NCBI GenBank assembly: GCA_011947345.1
Contig: JAAVTG010000725.1
Span: 1 to 64,000, forward strand
Direction: 5' to 3'
Origin: Phytophthora quininea
Lineage: Eukaryota; Oomycota; Peronosporomycetes; Peronosporales; Peronosporaceae
Length of the DNA stretch: 64,000 nucleotides
Shown here: in pieces, positions 44,983 to 57,101 of the stretch
How positions within the stretch are numbered: the stretch's first letter is position 1
How the letters are laid out: each line of letters starts with the position of its first letter
Translations under genes and position numbers: made by a program
The notes under the pieces: model-generated
The model's database searches: none
The model's input: only the letters and a program-made list of their open reading frames with translations
Told to the model about the DNA's origin: nothing

Positions 44983-46302
44983 ATGGGCAACGTAGGGAGC
45001 CAAGTGCCTGTGCCGGACGAGCGGATGAAGGAGATGATAGCGCAGCTCAAACGTACGTTATGGTCTCTTGCTTGGCTACAACGACTGTGCTAACTCTTGA
45101 GTGCAGTCACTCCCCAGGATATCAAAGTGCTCCACGGTCGATTTTCTCGCTGCGATAGAGAGGTAGAAGACAATCGCCCTGCACCACTAAAGGATATTCG
45201 ATACTGAGCTGTTCTTTCTTGCTGAAATGTATAGTAAGACGTCGCGAAAATGACCAACATCTTTGCTCGACTGAAATTGGTCTTGTCTTGAACAATCTTT
45301 TAGCAAGAGCGGTACAATCGATCGAGGCGAGTTTTACGCCTCCATCGACGAGAAACATTCTGAGTTTGGCGATGCGATCTTCGCATTGATCGGTAAGCGC
45401 TACTGGCGATTGTTGACTGCCCAATCGTTGCCTACAATGGTTTCTTGTACATAACAGATGAAGACAATAGCGGAGTGCTCGACTTTAGCGAGTACGTCGA
45501 AGCCCTGGGCAAATTCTGTCTCCTAAGCAAAGAAGACATGCTGAAATGTATATCGCCATGATCCAACCCTCTCAAATTGAATCAAAACTAACCGCACTGT
45601 TTGCTAGTCTGCTTTAATGTTTTCGACGACGACAAGAACGGCACGATCGAAGGGGAGGAGCTGACGCATCTGATGGAGATCCTGCACGAAGAACAGACCA
45701 GCAACATGAAGACAGCTCTCAAGACCTTCGACTTTAACGGCGACGGCAAGATCGACTTTGAGGAGTTCAAACAGCTTAACGCCCAGTTCCCGAGTTTGTT
45801 ATATCCTGCGTTTCGTATCCAGCAAAACATGCGCATTTTCACGCTAGGAGAAAAGTGGTGGAACCGCAAAATCGACGAGTTGGTGATGCACAGGAACGAC
45901 AAACTGGCGCAGCAATCGGCGCTGGAGAATGTCGAGGACATGACCGACGAAGCGCTGAAGGCTAAGAAGGCAGAGATCGAGCGCGTGGCCATGACGAAGC
46001 GGCAAGAGCAGGCGGTTCGCATCCGCATGGGGTGCATGTACTACACGTGCTGTCCATGTCGACGTAGGCTCTACATCATCGACGACGAAATGGCTGAGGA
46101 CGACGACGATGAAGACGATTCGGATGATGAACGAGCTCGACGCAAACAGGCAGCAGCAGGTTCACCGAAGAAGCGTAACGGTAAGAAGCAGAACATTGTT
46201 CCTGTCGGTCCTCGGAAACCTCTCAGTCAAGAGGAGCGACTGGAACGAGCTCGCAAGCGGCGACTGCGGGACATGCAGGACCGACCGACACGAAAAGACT
46301 AA
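44983..46302 (+). CDS. Myristoylatable EF-hand Ca2+-binding protein
   Basis: Five exons: 44983-45052, 45107-45162, about 45305-45392, 45458-45547 and 45608-46302. The start MGNVGSQ fits N-myristoylation. Four EF-hand loops: DREKSGTIDRGE (across the second intron), DEDNSGVLDFSE, DDDKNGTIEGEE and DFNGDGKIDFEE, as in calcineurin-B or recoverin-like sensors. A long C-terminal extension follows, with a Cys cluster (CMYYTCCPCRRR), an acidic run and a basic tail, which is not typical of those families. The third exon's acceptor (tttag) leaves one base too many (a C at 45304) for the conserved loop, so either an extra base or an unusual acceptor is present. It likely acts as a membrane-tethered Ca2+ sensor; partner unknown. 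Confidence 0.85.
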
Positions 46303-46765
46303 GAGGAAGTCTGCAATGTCAACAGCACGACAAAGACACTGGCGACCTTGTTCTAGCAGGCTTTGCATTAGTCGTTGCCAGATTAAACGTGTTGCTAGCT
46401 ATCAGTGCACAACTTTCATGTCAGGGCAACTGGCGTACAGTTTGGCCACGTGCAGAAACCTCCGACATTGAGGCAGATGGACGTCCATCTTCCTAATTCA
46501 TGGTCGGCTTGCAGCTCTTTGCGTCCTTGCAAAGCTCCAACAACGACAACAAGCCCCAGATCGGCGCTTCGAGCGTCGATGGCTGTTGCTCTCTAAACCA
46601 AGTTATCAAAACTGTGTGTTCAAAGTGTCGGTGATCCGACGGTTCGCCTCCTGTTCGGTGGTGCTCGCACATGGCAAGATGACGACGCCACGACCGTCGT
46701 CATGTTCAAGTCGCTGCTTCGAGGCACCTGCGTTTCTGGGCAGAAGAGATGCCTCTCTACCAGGT

Positions 46766-46797
46766 GCTCATTCTCCAGAGCCTTCATTTCTGAATTA
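46766..46797 (+). promoter_or_regulatory. Oomycete core promoter candidates
   Basis: GCTCATTCTCCAGAG (46766-46780) and TTCATTTCTGAATTA (from 46783) both resemble the GCTCATTYYNCAWTTT start-site core. They lie 50-80 nt before the antiporter ATG. Confidence 0.55.
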
Positions 46798-46846
46798 GCG
46801 TCGAGGGCGTACGTTTCGGCGGTTGTTGTTGTCGCCGAAAGTCCGG

Positions 46847-49532
46847 ATGAAGGACATCGGTCCGAGCCTGCTGCTGCTTGCTGCGCTTTCGACAGTCGCT
46901 GCCGCCCAAGTGCAAGACCGACGACTCAGCAGCGAAGATGACTCGACGGTGCCGTTCAACTCGTGGGGCAACACCGTGGACACGCTGCAATACGGACTCG
47001 CCTTCATCGTGGTGCTGGTGGCGGCCCATCCGCTCGGCCTCTTCTTCCCCAAGCTCTTCAAACTGCCTCTGATCACCGGGTATCTGGTGATCGGCATCAT
47101 CGCCGGGCCGTTCGTCACCAACTTGCTGCCGTCGGAGCTCATCAACATGCTCTCGACATACGTGAGCGCGTTGGCGCTGTCCTTCATCTCGTTCCAAGCT
47201 GGCCAAGAGATCTACCTGCCGGAACTGAGACCGCAGCTCAAGCAAATCTTCACCCTGCTGGCAGTGCTCTACGTGACGGCCATGGTCATCCTCACGTCCG
47301 TGCATCTCCTCGCCAACAACGCCTTCTTCTACGACGACTTCATCACTAACTGCCAACTGGGCATAGCGCTCATGTTCGGGTCCATCTCGGTGTTGGGCTC
47401 ACCGGCGACTGTCATGGCCATTAAGATCGAGCTCAACAGCGTCGGACCCTTCACCAACCTGATGCTGGGGGCGACCATGACGGCCGAGTTCGTCGTGCTG
47501 GTGTCCTTCTCCATCTCGCGGATCGTGTGCTCCATCTACTGCGCCAACTTGAACGTCTCCATGGGCAACCTCTTCTTCACCTTGTCGATCGTGGTGGCCA
47601 ATCTGTTGGTGGGCGCTGTCATCGGCCTCGTCATTATCTTGATCTTCCAGATCCCAGGCAGCACGGCTGAAGAGCACCTGGATCTCCACGCTGCATCGAC
47701 GACAGCGTCGAACTACAGCCAAAAGGTCGACTTGGAGGCTCCACTCGACCCAGATAGGATGCCGCACCCGCACAATGCCTACGTGGAAGACACGGACGGA
47801 GACCGCCAACCGAAGAAGTCGACCTTCTGGACGACGCAAACGTCATTGAACGCCAAGGGCTTCCTGTGGTTGACGATGGGCTACTTGTTCTACATCGGAA
47901 CGACGACGATTAGTGAGGCTACAGTTGCGTCCTACGGACTCTCGTGGGAGGTTAAGTTCGAGCCGCTTCTCGTGTTGATGATGGCCTCCTGTCTCGCCGG
48001 TCACTACTCTTTGATCCGCCACGACATGCACGTGATTCTGGACACCGTGGCGCCGTACATGTTCCTGCCGTTCTTCGTCATGACTGGGGCAGCACTCAAG
48101 CTGGACAAGGTAGTGGATGCCATCCCGCTCATGAGTTTGTACGTCGGTCTGCGCTTCGTGGCGATCTTCATCGCTTGCTACTTTGGTGGTCGCTTCCTGC
48201 TCAAGCTCACCCCACGGCAGTACAACAATCTGTGGCTGACCATGACGCCTCAAGCTGGCGTGGCGTTGGGTCTTGCCAACGAAGTCAAAGCGCTAAGCTC
48301 CGAACCGTGGGCTGGGAGTTCGCAGCGACCATCGTCGCCGCTGTGGTTGTCAACCAGATTATCGGACCGGTCCTCTGCGCGATCGGCCTCACTAGAGCAG
48401 GTGAAAGCATGTACGACCGCGTTGCTGAACCGCAAGCAGGAGACGACGACGGTGAGTCGGACTCAGATAGTGTCGGTGGCAGACCACTACGTCGTCGTCT
48501 CTCTAGCAGCAATCGAACCCAAGGGAACGGAGACCCGCGAGTGCTGCTGCCGTTCACCAAAGTGCGCAGTGCGGTGGTCATTGGTGAAGACGAAGTCGCA
48601 TTCGAGATCGCGCTGGAGCTTTCGCTCTACGGCGCGAACGTGAATGTCCCGCTGCTAGACGAAGAGCTGGCCGACAAGTGGCATCGCATCAACGAGACGA
48701 TTCTGTCGAGGACGGCCAAGGGGGAGCTCATTTCGTACAGGAACAAGTTGAAAGACCGCGAGCATGACGAGCACATGCAAGGAATGTCGTCTGCCGATGT
48801 ATTGATCTTCACGGGTGACGGTAATCGAACAGTGGAGCACGTCAAGGCTATGAAGGCGCTGCTAGGAGAGACCCATCCACGTATGATCGCCGTCATCCCG
48901 GAATGCACGTTCAGCAAGGAGCTCAAAGAGCTGGGCGTGTTGATCATCCAACCCAACATTGCCCTGGCGAATATCGCCACGCGGATGGCGCTGCTGGACC
49001 AGAAATTAGCCGAGTCGCTCTCGAACGAGATCAGCACCACGAGCGACTTCGCCACCGCTTCCTACTTCATGTGTCGCGACTCGATGCACTCACTGTCGGA
49101 CATGAGACTTGATGGTCGTCGTCTAGCGCTCGGCAGAAGCGTTGTGAACCACCACTCGGTCAACTACGACCGACTGGCCGAGACGTTGGCGGCCGAGAAC
49201 TTGCCGATGCCGCCGCCGCCGTCACGAGTGTCCATGTTCGGCACTTCTGCGGCAGGCTTCGACCCGTTCGCAAGACGAGGCGACCAAATGTCGGCCTACG
49301 AGCACTTTGTGGTGCAGGACGAACCCGAACAGAATTCCAACGACACCGGCGTGTTCAACGGACAGTTTGTGGCTCGATCGCCGCGCATGGGGTGTTCCCG
49401 TCGCCACAGGGCGACAACCCGTACATGTTCATGCGGTCGAGGACAGGTCGGAACTCGAGCGGAGGTCGCTCTCGCTTGGGCTCTGGATCGGGCGTTCGCC
49501 AACTCACACGCACACACTCGGACGTTGTGTAG
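46847..49532 (+). CDS. CPA2-type K+/H+ antiporter with C-terminal nucleotide-binding (RCK-like) domain
   Basis: The ATG at 46847 opens a signal-like helix (GPSLLLLAALSTVAAA); an in-frame ATG at 46823 is possible. About 12 membrane helices follow (e.g. LITGYLVIGIIAGPF, LALSFISFQAGQE, FEPLLVLMMASCLAGH, NNLWLTMTPQAGVALGLA) with a polar cytoplasmic loop near residues 280-330, as in KefB/KEA exchangers. The soluble part has VRSAVVIGEDEVAFEIALEL, a Rossmann-type start like TrkA-N. One base is lost near 48286 (membrane part then continues VGWEFAATIVAAVVVNQIIGP). A second is lost in the G-run 49389-49392, after which GVFPSPQGDNPYMFM runs to a TAG at 49532; without it the frame ends at 49587. Role: K+ or Na+/H+ exchange in a plasma or internal membrane. 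Confidence 0.88.
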
Positions 49533-49771
49533 GCCTAGCGAAGAATATGATTTATTAGCCTCACAGCAGGTGTCATCTGGAAGATAAGACGTTGCCGTGC
49601 GCATGGCAATCGTCCAGCAACTGCAACATGCGCATCATTCTCTACAAGAACGGTGTATCTGTGTATTCATCCTGTACAAGAACTTTTACTGAAAGGTCGC
49701 GCGATCTTCGCCCTGGCTTCAGTCGATATTCTGCGCTCAAGAGCTCAAGTCCGCATTGCAGAGTGATTGTC

Positions 49772-52125
49772 ATGGCCGAAGAAGCCCCCGCCCCCGTGTC
49801 CCCCAACAAGCTGGCGCAGCGCCTGTCGTCGGCGCAGCTCACGGACGCCAAGATCACGGGCTTCCCGCAGTTCACGCCCGCGCACCGCTCGCTCATGGCC
49901 AAGCACCTGTCGCCGCAGATCTACGCCCAGCTCAAGGAGGTTAAGACGTCCACGGGCTACACGCTGGAGCGCGCCATCCAGACGGGTGTAGACAACCCGC
50001 ACCTGGGCGTGGGCGTCACGGCCGGCGACGAGGAGTGCTACGAGCTATTCAAGCCGCTGTTCGACCCCGTGATCGAGGGCTGGCACGGCTACAAGCCTGG
50101 GGACACGCACAAGTGCGATATGGACCCGAGCCATGTCACCCACGGCAAGCTGCCGGACGAGTTCATCATCAGCACGCGCATCCGCGCCGGCAGGAACATT
50201 CGCGGCATGCCGCTGCCCCTGCCACGTCCCGAGCGCACCGAAAGGACGTCATGAACCTGCTGCAGAGCGCGCTGGGCGACATGAGCGGAGACCTGAGCGG
50301 CAAGTTCTACAAGCTGTCGGAAATGACGCCAGAGGACGAGCAGCAGCTGATCCAGGACCACTTCTTGTTCCAGAAGCCTGGAGGCGGCACGCTGCTGGAA
50401 GCAGCCGGAGCTGCTCGAGACTGGCCCTCAGCCAGAGGCATCTTCCATAATAACGACAAGACCTTCTTGGTCTGGTGCAATGAAGAGGACCACATGCGAG
50501 TCATCTCCATGCAGGACGGAGGAGACGTCGGTGCGGTATTTGAGCGCTTCTGTCGCGCGATTAAAAGCGTCGAGGAGAGCATCAAGGCTAAAGGGAAGGA
50601 GTTCATGTACAACGAACACTTGGGCTTCATCGGTACCTGTCCGAGCAACTTGGGCACGGGCTTGAGAGCCAGCGTCATGGTCAAGCTGCCCAAGCTGACT
50701 GAAGATGTCCCTAGGTTCGAAAAGATCTGCTCCTTACTGCACTTGCAGCCCAGAGGCACCGCTGGAGAGCACTCGGCCTCTGTGGGAGGCGTGTACGACG
50801 TCAGCAACAAGCAGCGCATCGGCCACTCCGAGGCGGAGCTGGTGCAAACCATGATCAATGGCATCACGCTGCTCATTGCGATGGAGCAGAAGCTCGTGGC
50901 TGGCGAATCCATTGACGCTCTTATCCCCACGGAGTCAGCTGCTCCTGTGATCATTGATGCTGGTGCTCCTCTTGTTGCGTCGAACACTAGCACGGCAGTG
51001 CTGCCGTCCCAGGAGGACAACTACCCAGTCTTCACTCCTAAGCACCGCAGTCTCATGGCGAAGCACTTGACCAAAGAGCTGTATGAGAAGCTCAAAGACA
51101 AGCACTCGAGCAAGGGCTACACACTGGACCAAGCCATTCAGACGGGCATCGACAACCCGCACCTTGGCGTAGGCATCGTAGCTGGAGATGAAGAGTGCTT
51201 CGAAATCTTCAAAGAGATCTACGACCCCGTGATCGAGGGCTGGCACGGCTTCAAGCCAGATGACAAACATCATACCGATATGGACGTGTCGAAGCTGATC
51301 AATGCCGATAAGATCGACAACGCGTACGTGCAGTCGACGCGTGTGCGTGCTGGCCGCAACATTCGCGGCTTGAGTCTGCCGCCTGGCACGACGCGAGCCG
51401 AGCGCCTTGAGGTGGAGAACCTCGTGTCTACCGCCTTGTCTGCACTAACGGACGAGTTAAAGGGCAAGTACTACCCACTCAGTGTCATGACGAAGGAGGA
51501 GGAAGATCAGCTTCAAAAAGATCACTTCCTCTTCCAAAAGCCTGGCGGTGGCACCTTGCTAACAGGCGCTGGGGCAGCTCGTGACTGGCCCAGCGGACGT
51601 GGCATTTTCCACAACGACCAGAAGACCTTCTTGGTCTGGTGCAACGAGGAAGATCACATGCGAGTGATCTCTATGCAGAGCGATGGAAACATCGTCGAGG
51701 TGTTTACGCGTTGGGTCAAGGCCGTGGCGGCCGTGGAGGAGAGCATAAAAGCCAACGGCTACGGCTTCATGCACAACGACCACCACGGATTCATCGGAAC
51801 GTGCCCGTCCAACTTGGGCACAGGCCTTCGCGCCAGTATGTTCGTCAAGCTTGAAAAGCTTGGAGCTGATCCCCATGCGCTCGAAGCCGTTTGCGAGCCC
51901 TTCGGTCTGCAGCCTCGCGGGTCCGCCGGCGAGCACTCGGCTGCGGTGGGTGGCATGTGGGACATCTCGAACAAGGCGCGCATTGGTAAGTCGGAAGTGG
52001 AGCTCGTGCAGACGATGATCGATGGCGTCGGCAAGCTCATCGAGCTCGAAAAGGAGCTCGAGGGTGGCAAGAGCTACGCCGATGTGCTGGCCTCTGTGGG
52101 CGTTACCTCGAATGCTGGCCACTGA
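49772..52125 (+). CDS. Two-domain phosphagen (guanidino) kinase
   Basis: ATG at 49772 (MAEEAPAPVSPNK). Two full ATP:guanidino phosphotransferase domains in tandem (about residues 20-385 and 400-780), about 60-70% alike by eye. Each has RAGRNIRG, the FLVWCNEEDHMRVISMQ block and the reactive-Cys motif GTCPSNLGTGLRAS, so both look catalytically competent. They transfer phosphate between ATP and a guanidino compound as a cytosolic or flagellar energy buffer. Phytophthora enzymes of this family have been reported to use taurocyamine; arginine is the other candidate and the sequence alone does not decide. In the C-run 50216-50219 one base is lost, shifting domain 1 from GMPLP to PATSRAHRKDVMN; otherwise intact. 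Confidence 0.93.
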
Positions 52126-52356
52126 AGCCGACTGTAGTCGCGAGAGCAGACGGGAGCTGATCGCAGAAAAGTCGTCGTTTCTCGCTCGCGGCTACAGACA
52201 ACAAGCGCACTGCCATTGCAATTGGATCCTGAGCTGAGTGCTGCAAACGCCGAGGCATAGTCTTATTCTTTATCTTTTATGCCGATAATGCTCCACCTGC
52301 TGCCCATAATCGATTGAGACGCCCTTGGGACGAACTACCACCACCAATCCGTTAGC

Positions 52357-52792
52357 TCAAAAGCGTGAAAGCAACTCCTGGCAGCTGCAAAGCTCTCGAA
52401 TCGCCTTCACCACTTGCGGGATTTGGACGAGCAGCGACCCGACCGTGCAGCCTTCAGCAGTCATGCTGGACACGACGTTGTCGCCACCTTCGTGCGTTGA
52501 GGTGATGCCATAGAAGACGAAAACGAGGGGCGTCTCCAAAGATACCTCACCACGGCCTCGCAAAGCCGCTCACGATGTTTTGGGGCATGACGACTGCTGT
52601 CTTGACAGCCTCCGGATCGTGCGGCAGTTCGCGCTTTCGCGACGTCAGAACTTCATTTCGTGCTCATACCAATCGCCCAAGAGCAACTCCCAACCAGTAC
52701 AGTGCGGAGACATCCGCCGTTAACCAGTTTTCAATGCAGCTGGCAAGGCCAAAGCTCGGCACTCGACTCTTGGACGATGTCGATGCTGCCAT
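52357..52792 (-). CDS. Possible small hypothetical gene
   Basis: An ATG at 52792 opens MAASTSSKSRVPSFGLASCIENW up to a GT donor (gtatga, 52669). A later minus frame (52563-52357) reads LETPLVFVFYGITSTHEGGDN and QIPQVVKAIRELCSC with a stop at 52357. They could be exons of one protein, but the acceptor and phase are unclear. No family recognised. Confidence 0.35.
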
Positions 52793-53391
52793 GTCACCGC
52801 GCGTTGCAGTTGAGCCATTGGCGATCTGCCGATCGTTTTGAACGGCACTCGGCGATCCGTTTACTCTGCGGGAACATCATCTTTTACATGTTTGCACTGC
52901 CAATTGGCAAGTCTCGGGCGAGAGTTTGTCGCTGCAAGTGTTTAAGCTTCTCGCTGATAGTACATCCGGTTCTCCTGCCCATGTCCATTTCAACTGCAAC
53001 GACAGCGTTTGCTGCTTTCCTCGGAGGCGTTTGTAAACGCTATCCGTGCATTAATCGACACGGTGCATGCATTGTCGAGACTGCAGAGCCTGTAGGTCTG
53101 TTCTCTGGTACATTCCGGCTCGTTGACCAGTTCAACGTCGATGCTTCAAAGCAATTTCCTGGTGCTCCTGTTGTCTGTCTCTGGGGGTGCAACAGGGCGT
53201 CTGCCGGACGGTCTGGAACTTATGAGACCTCACCTCAACGCCTGAAGAGCAGAAGCAAGTCATTCCCAACTTTACCCTGCGACTGGCAAGCGTTCTCGAC
53301 GCCTTGGCGGACTAGTACATGACCCCTTGCTTAGTGGTGGATCTCTAGAGTACCACCTGTCCAGTGGTGCCGCAGTGAGTTATCGGTGATC
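52793..53391. other. Intergenic stretch
   Basis: About 600 bp. A plus-strand frame from 52660 to 53322 is open but has no motif and biased, non-protein-like composition. It probably holds the promoter of the bZIP gene. Confidence 0.4.
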
Positions 53392-54288
53392 ATGTCCGGA
53401 CTTCACTTGATTGTCAATCCGGTCGAGAGGGAGTCGAAGCTGTCGAGTCCGAGTGATGAGCTGTCGAAGCAACTAGTGAGACCGGCAGAACCGAGCCCAA
53501 AGAAGCCGCGAGTCTTACATCCCGATGAGAAGCGAGCCATCCGACGGGAGCAATGTCGAGCTAACCAGGCCCGCTACCGTCAGAAGCAGATGCGGATCAA
53601 GCGACAACTCCGACAGGAAATGCAGCGACTCGAGGAGGAAATGCACGGCCTCCGACTCCAGAAGCGCAGCATCCGGTTCGAGCGAAAGACCACCGACAGT
53701 CCCTGGACGATCGTCGGCGAAGTGTTCCGTCTCATCGAGGACGGCTTTCGGTCGCCGTGGCGACTGGCCAGTCTCGAGGAAATGATGAAGCACGACGAGA
53801 CCCGGCAAACGTTGGAGCGACTGCAGAAGTCGTTCGCTCACGACGTGGCTTTCGGGGAACTGCGCGGCATCCATGCACTCATGGACCAATGGAGACGCTA
53901 CTCGTTGTACTTCGAGGAGCCGCGGCTGGAGCTGAAGGAAGTCAAGGCGGTGGCGACGAATGTCATGAGAGCGACGGCGACGCTCAGTGTCACCGTCACA
54001 GAGTTCACAGTGCGCTGTCTGTTCCCTCACCTCGCGTACGGCGGCAATTCCTCGCTGGACGAACGACTACTGAACCAACGCCTCAACTGCAAAAGCGTGG
54101 TACAGATTTGCTTTGACAAAGGAACGGGTCGTATCGTCCGGTTTGACGTCTCTGTGGACTGGGTGAGACCGCTGTTTCGGTTGCTGGGGAGCTTTGCTGC
54201 TGTGTCGGAGGTGCTCGATCAAGCTCTTATTACTCCGAGCAGTGTGGTCGGGGACATCCCACGACATCTATCCTTTGGTAGCGACTAG
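53392..54288 (+). CDS. bZIP-type transcription factor
   Basis: 298 residues from the ATG at 53392 (MSGLHLIVNPVE). The basic region is RREQCRANQARYRQKQ (about residues 50-68) with the invariant Asn and Arg, followed by a short zipper (LRQEMQRLEEEMHGLRLQ). RANQARYR is the variant commonly seen in Phytophthora bZIPs. The C-terminal ~200 residues (from SPWTIVGEVFRLIEDGF) form a conserved globular-looking region seen in these oomycete factors; its role is unknown. It acts in the nucleus, with target genes not deducible. No introns; the frame is intact. Confidence 0.85.
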   Translation: MSGLHLIVNPVERESKLSSPSDELSKQLVRPAEPSPKKPRVLHPDEKRAIRREQCRANQARYRQKQMRIKRQLRQEMQRLEEEMHGLRLQKRSIRFERKTTDSPWTIVGEVFRLIEDGFRSPWRLASLEEMMKHDETRQTLERLQKSFAHDVAFGELRGIHALMDQWRRYSLYFEEPRLELKEVKAVATNVMRATATLSVTVTEFTVRCLFPHLAYGGNSSLDERLLNQRLNCKSVVQICFDKGTGRIVRFDVSVDWVRPLFRLLGSFAAVSEVLDQALITPSSVVGDIPRHLSFGSD

Positions 54289-54442
54289 GGAGTAGACCAG
54301 CAAGTTTGTGGTAGTGTTTAGAGTTGTGTAATGTAATGTGAACGGGATCTATGCAGTGAATGGAAGGTTGCAGTGGAGGTGTGCTTGCTGGAGGTAAAAC
54401 GAACAATTTTTATTTACGCATGTCATGTTGAAAGCAGCAGCC

Positions 54443-56039
54443 CTAGAGCTGCAGCACTAGCAGCCAGTCGAAGTCGACGCCACCGCTCGAAGGAGGAGTG
54501 AAGTCTACGCGGGTGCCATCACCGCTCTCAGGAACGTTCACCGTCGAGTCTTCCGAGTACTGGCCGTCACGAGGGTTGAACCACTTGGCGATACCGGAAC
54601 GAGCTCCAGATCCGTTGTCTAGCTGCAGACTGAAAGTGTCGCCGTAACCGGTGTAGACGTAGTAGCGGTCGCGGCTCTGTGAAGCGAGCACGGAAATGTA
54701 GCGCATGCCTTCGTAAGTGTTGACGGATTTACCGGTGTGGCCGCTGGGGCTGGCAAGGAGTTCGCGGGCAGGCTCAAGCTGCTCCAGGATGGCAGTCGAG
54801 AGACCCTTTAGCGGCTTAGTGACGTACTGGATCTGCCACGCTCCTTCCAGGTTGACGTCCTTGCGCCATGAACCGGTGGCGTTCTGGTTGATCTGCGGGG
54901 CGTAGTAATTGGCGTCGCTAAGTAGGTCAGCACGCGGTTCGTACATTTGCCAGACACTGTTGCAGCCGTACGTGAATCCGGAAGCACCACCGTAGACGCC
55001 GTGGTAGAGTCCCGTTCGGACGTGGGAAGCGTTCCAAATGATCTTCTCGAGGTTGAAGCCGTCGTGGGCACCTTCGTAGTGGTTTTCTAGGTCAAGTACT
55101 GGGCCCGTGAAGGCATCGCGCATGCCTGCAATCAGCTCGTAGTTCTTGGTCGCATCCCAACCTTGCGTGGGCGTGAACTTGGAGGTCGGATCGGGTGTGG
55201 CGTGGCCGGACTGCACCGCATCGATGGACACACGGTCTTCCTCGTTGGGTAGCATCAAATGGCCGTAGGCTTCCGGCGTCACCTCGGGCTTCACAATCCA
55301 CCCAGCGGTGGGGTGGTAGAGCACCACCGACTCGTATCCGTGGGCGCTTTCAGCCTCCTTCAGACCGGAGCGCATACTGGCCCACACGGACGACGTGTCT
55401 TCGATGGGGGCTAGTAGTGACGGCAGATCCTGGTCCGGGTCCTCCGCGTACGCAGCCTGCACCTCCGACATGTTCCAAGACCAGAGCGCGTTCGAGTCAC
55501 CGCCGAGGATCTTGGGCAGACCGGGGTAGCGGTCGCCGATGTACTTGCCCCACTCGTAGGCGTTCGACTCGTTGAAGATTGGGGTCGTGCTGTGCCAGCC
55601 ACCGTTGACCCACATGCCCCATGACGGGACGAGCGCAACCAAGATGCCGTAGCTGGCAGCCAGATCGACGGTCCAGTCGACGAGCTCGAAGTAGGCTTCG
55701 TTGGGCTTGGTCGGGTCCGAGTTATTGAACGGCAGGTCGCCGTAGAAGTTCTCGCGGGTCGTGCCGTTCAGCTCCGAGATCACCACCGTCTGAACCACAT
55801 TGTAGCCCTGCTCGGCACGGGTACGTAGGTAGTAGTCGATGGAGGTCTTGTTGAGACGGTGGATCAACTCCCAAGCAGTGTCGGCTTGCCAGAAGAAGGG
55901 CTCTTCCGAGGCAGTACGCGTGAGGTATACCGTAGTGAGGTGCGGTGATGGCGAGACCGTGCCAGGACGGTTGGTCCTGACCGGCGTTGGCGAGTCCGGC
56001 GACGGCAGCGAGGCCGACGACTGCAGTGGAGACCTTCAT
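54443..56039 (-). CDS. Secreted DUF4038/GH140-like hydrolase, second copy
   Basis: ATG at 56039 opens a signal peptide (MKVSTAVVGLAAVAGLANA). The mature part has all the core motifs of the copy at 23938 (QADTAWELIHRLNKTS, SWGMWVNGGW, GGDSNALWSWNMSE, PVLDLENHYEGAHDG, TPPSSGGVDFDWLLVLQ). Compared with the copy at 57102, two bases (cg) are missing near 55928 within the HYGRYL codons, shifting the frame just after the signal peptide. This makes it non-coding as written unless the loss is an assembly error. It is divergently arranged with the copy at 57102, 1.06 kb away. Confidence 0.82.
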
Positions 56040-57101
56040 CAAGAGCCGGAGGTTGAAACGACGACTGCTGAACGTGACAAATCGAGGAATGGAAACGGGG
56101 TCATCGCACGGCGGCAAGACCCCATCGTTGAAGATCGCGAGCGTGTTGCACGGGCCTAGTACAAACGCATTAATACGAGGCCCGCTTGATTTCTCTGCTT
56201 GGACCGCGCCAAGGAGAGCATTGCAACGTGCTGCGCAATTCATGCTTCAACTACCGTAACGAAAGAGACCGCGTCGAGCGGAACAGGAGGAGCGCTATCC
56301 GTGAAACGAAATTGCTTCAACTCCAAGATATGTTTTCGGTGCCCGATTCTTCGCACTTTTGGTCTCCAACCACGCTGGTCCTGATCACACGACCGGTTTG
56401 TGCGCGTCCAGGCATCCGCTTGGACCTTTGTACGCCATCGCCGCTTGCAGAGCTATGAAAGTGTTGACGGATTACGTTGGACTCGTTCATACTCTTCATC
56501 AATATCTTCGTCGACCAAGTCGCTTGTCGACTCCTTCCTCGTCAAGATTTTTGCGGTTGTAGTCGCGCCTTCGAGTCCCCTCTCCAATCTCGACGAGCTT
56601 TATGCGCGTCGGGGCCATCTGCAGATCGGTATTAGACACCTCATGACTTGTTGCCGCGGATGTCCCTGCAACCATCTGCTGGTCACCGCGGGGTCCGTGG
56701 ATGCAGTGTGGAAAAGGCGGCTGGTGCAATCGCGATTGGCGAGAACGCGTCGAGTCGAGTTGCCGTCGCCAATACACGAGCAGTGGGAAGCTGCAGATGT
56801 CATGGACCGGTGAGCTTGCCCTCGGTGCTGCATTATCACTTCCAGATACCTTTCGTCATGCAGAACGCTAACCTCTTTGTGAATTACAGTACCGGCAAGC
56901 GGATCAGGCATTATTTTGCGTGATTACTCCTTGAGTCAACACAAAGAAAGTCGAAGCAGCAGCGCTGCGCGATCCAAAGTGCAAACACCAAGCATTGTCG
57001 ACTGGTAAACTTGACGTTTTTGTGCGGATGTCGCCCACGCGCCCCGTAAACTCGTTGGCAAGCAGCCCCCGCCAGTTCATTTCTACTTTCTCCGCTCTAG
57101 G
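56040..57101. other. Divergent intergenic region of the hydrolase pair
   Basis: Contains the two opposed promoters. Several plus and minus frames of 60-137 codons are open but show no motif and mirror each other, so I count none as genes. Confidence 0.45.
57077..57090 (+). promoter_or_regulatory. Oomycete initiator-like site
   Basis: TCATTTCTACTTTC matches the YCATTYY initiator and has a following T-run; it ends 12 nt before the hydrolase ATG at 57102. Confidence 0.6.

Noticed and set aside
52660..53322. 220-residue plus-strand frame
   Set aside because: No motif, atypical composition, and the 5' part is antisense to a more protein-like minus frame.
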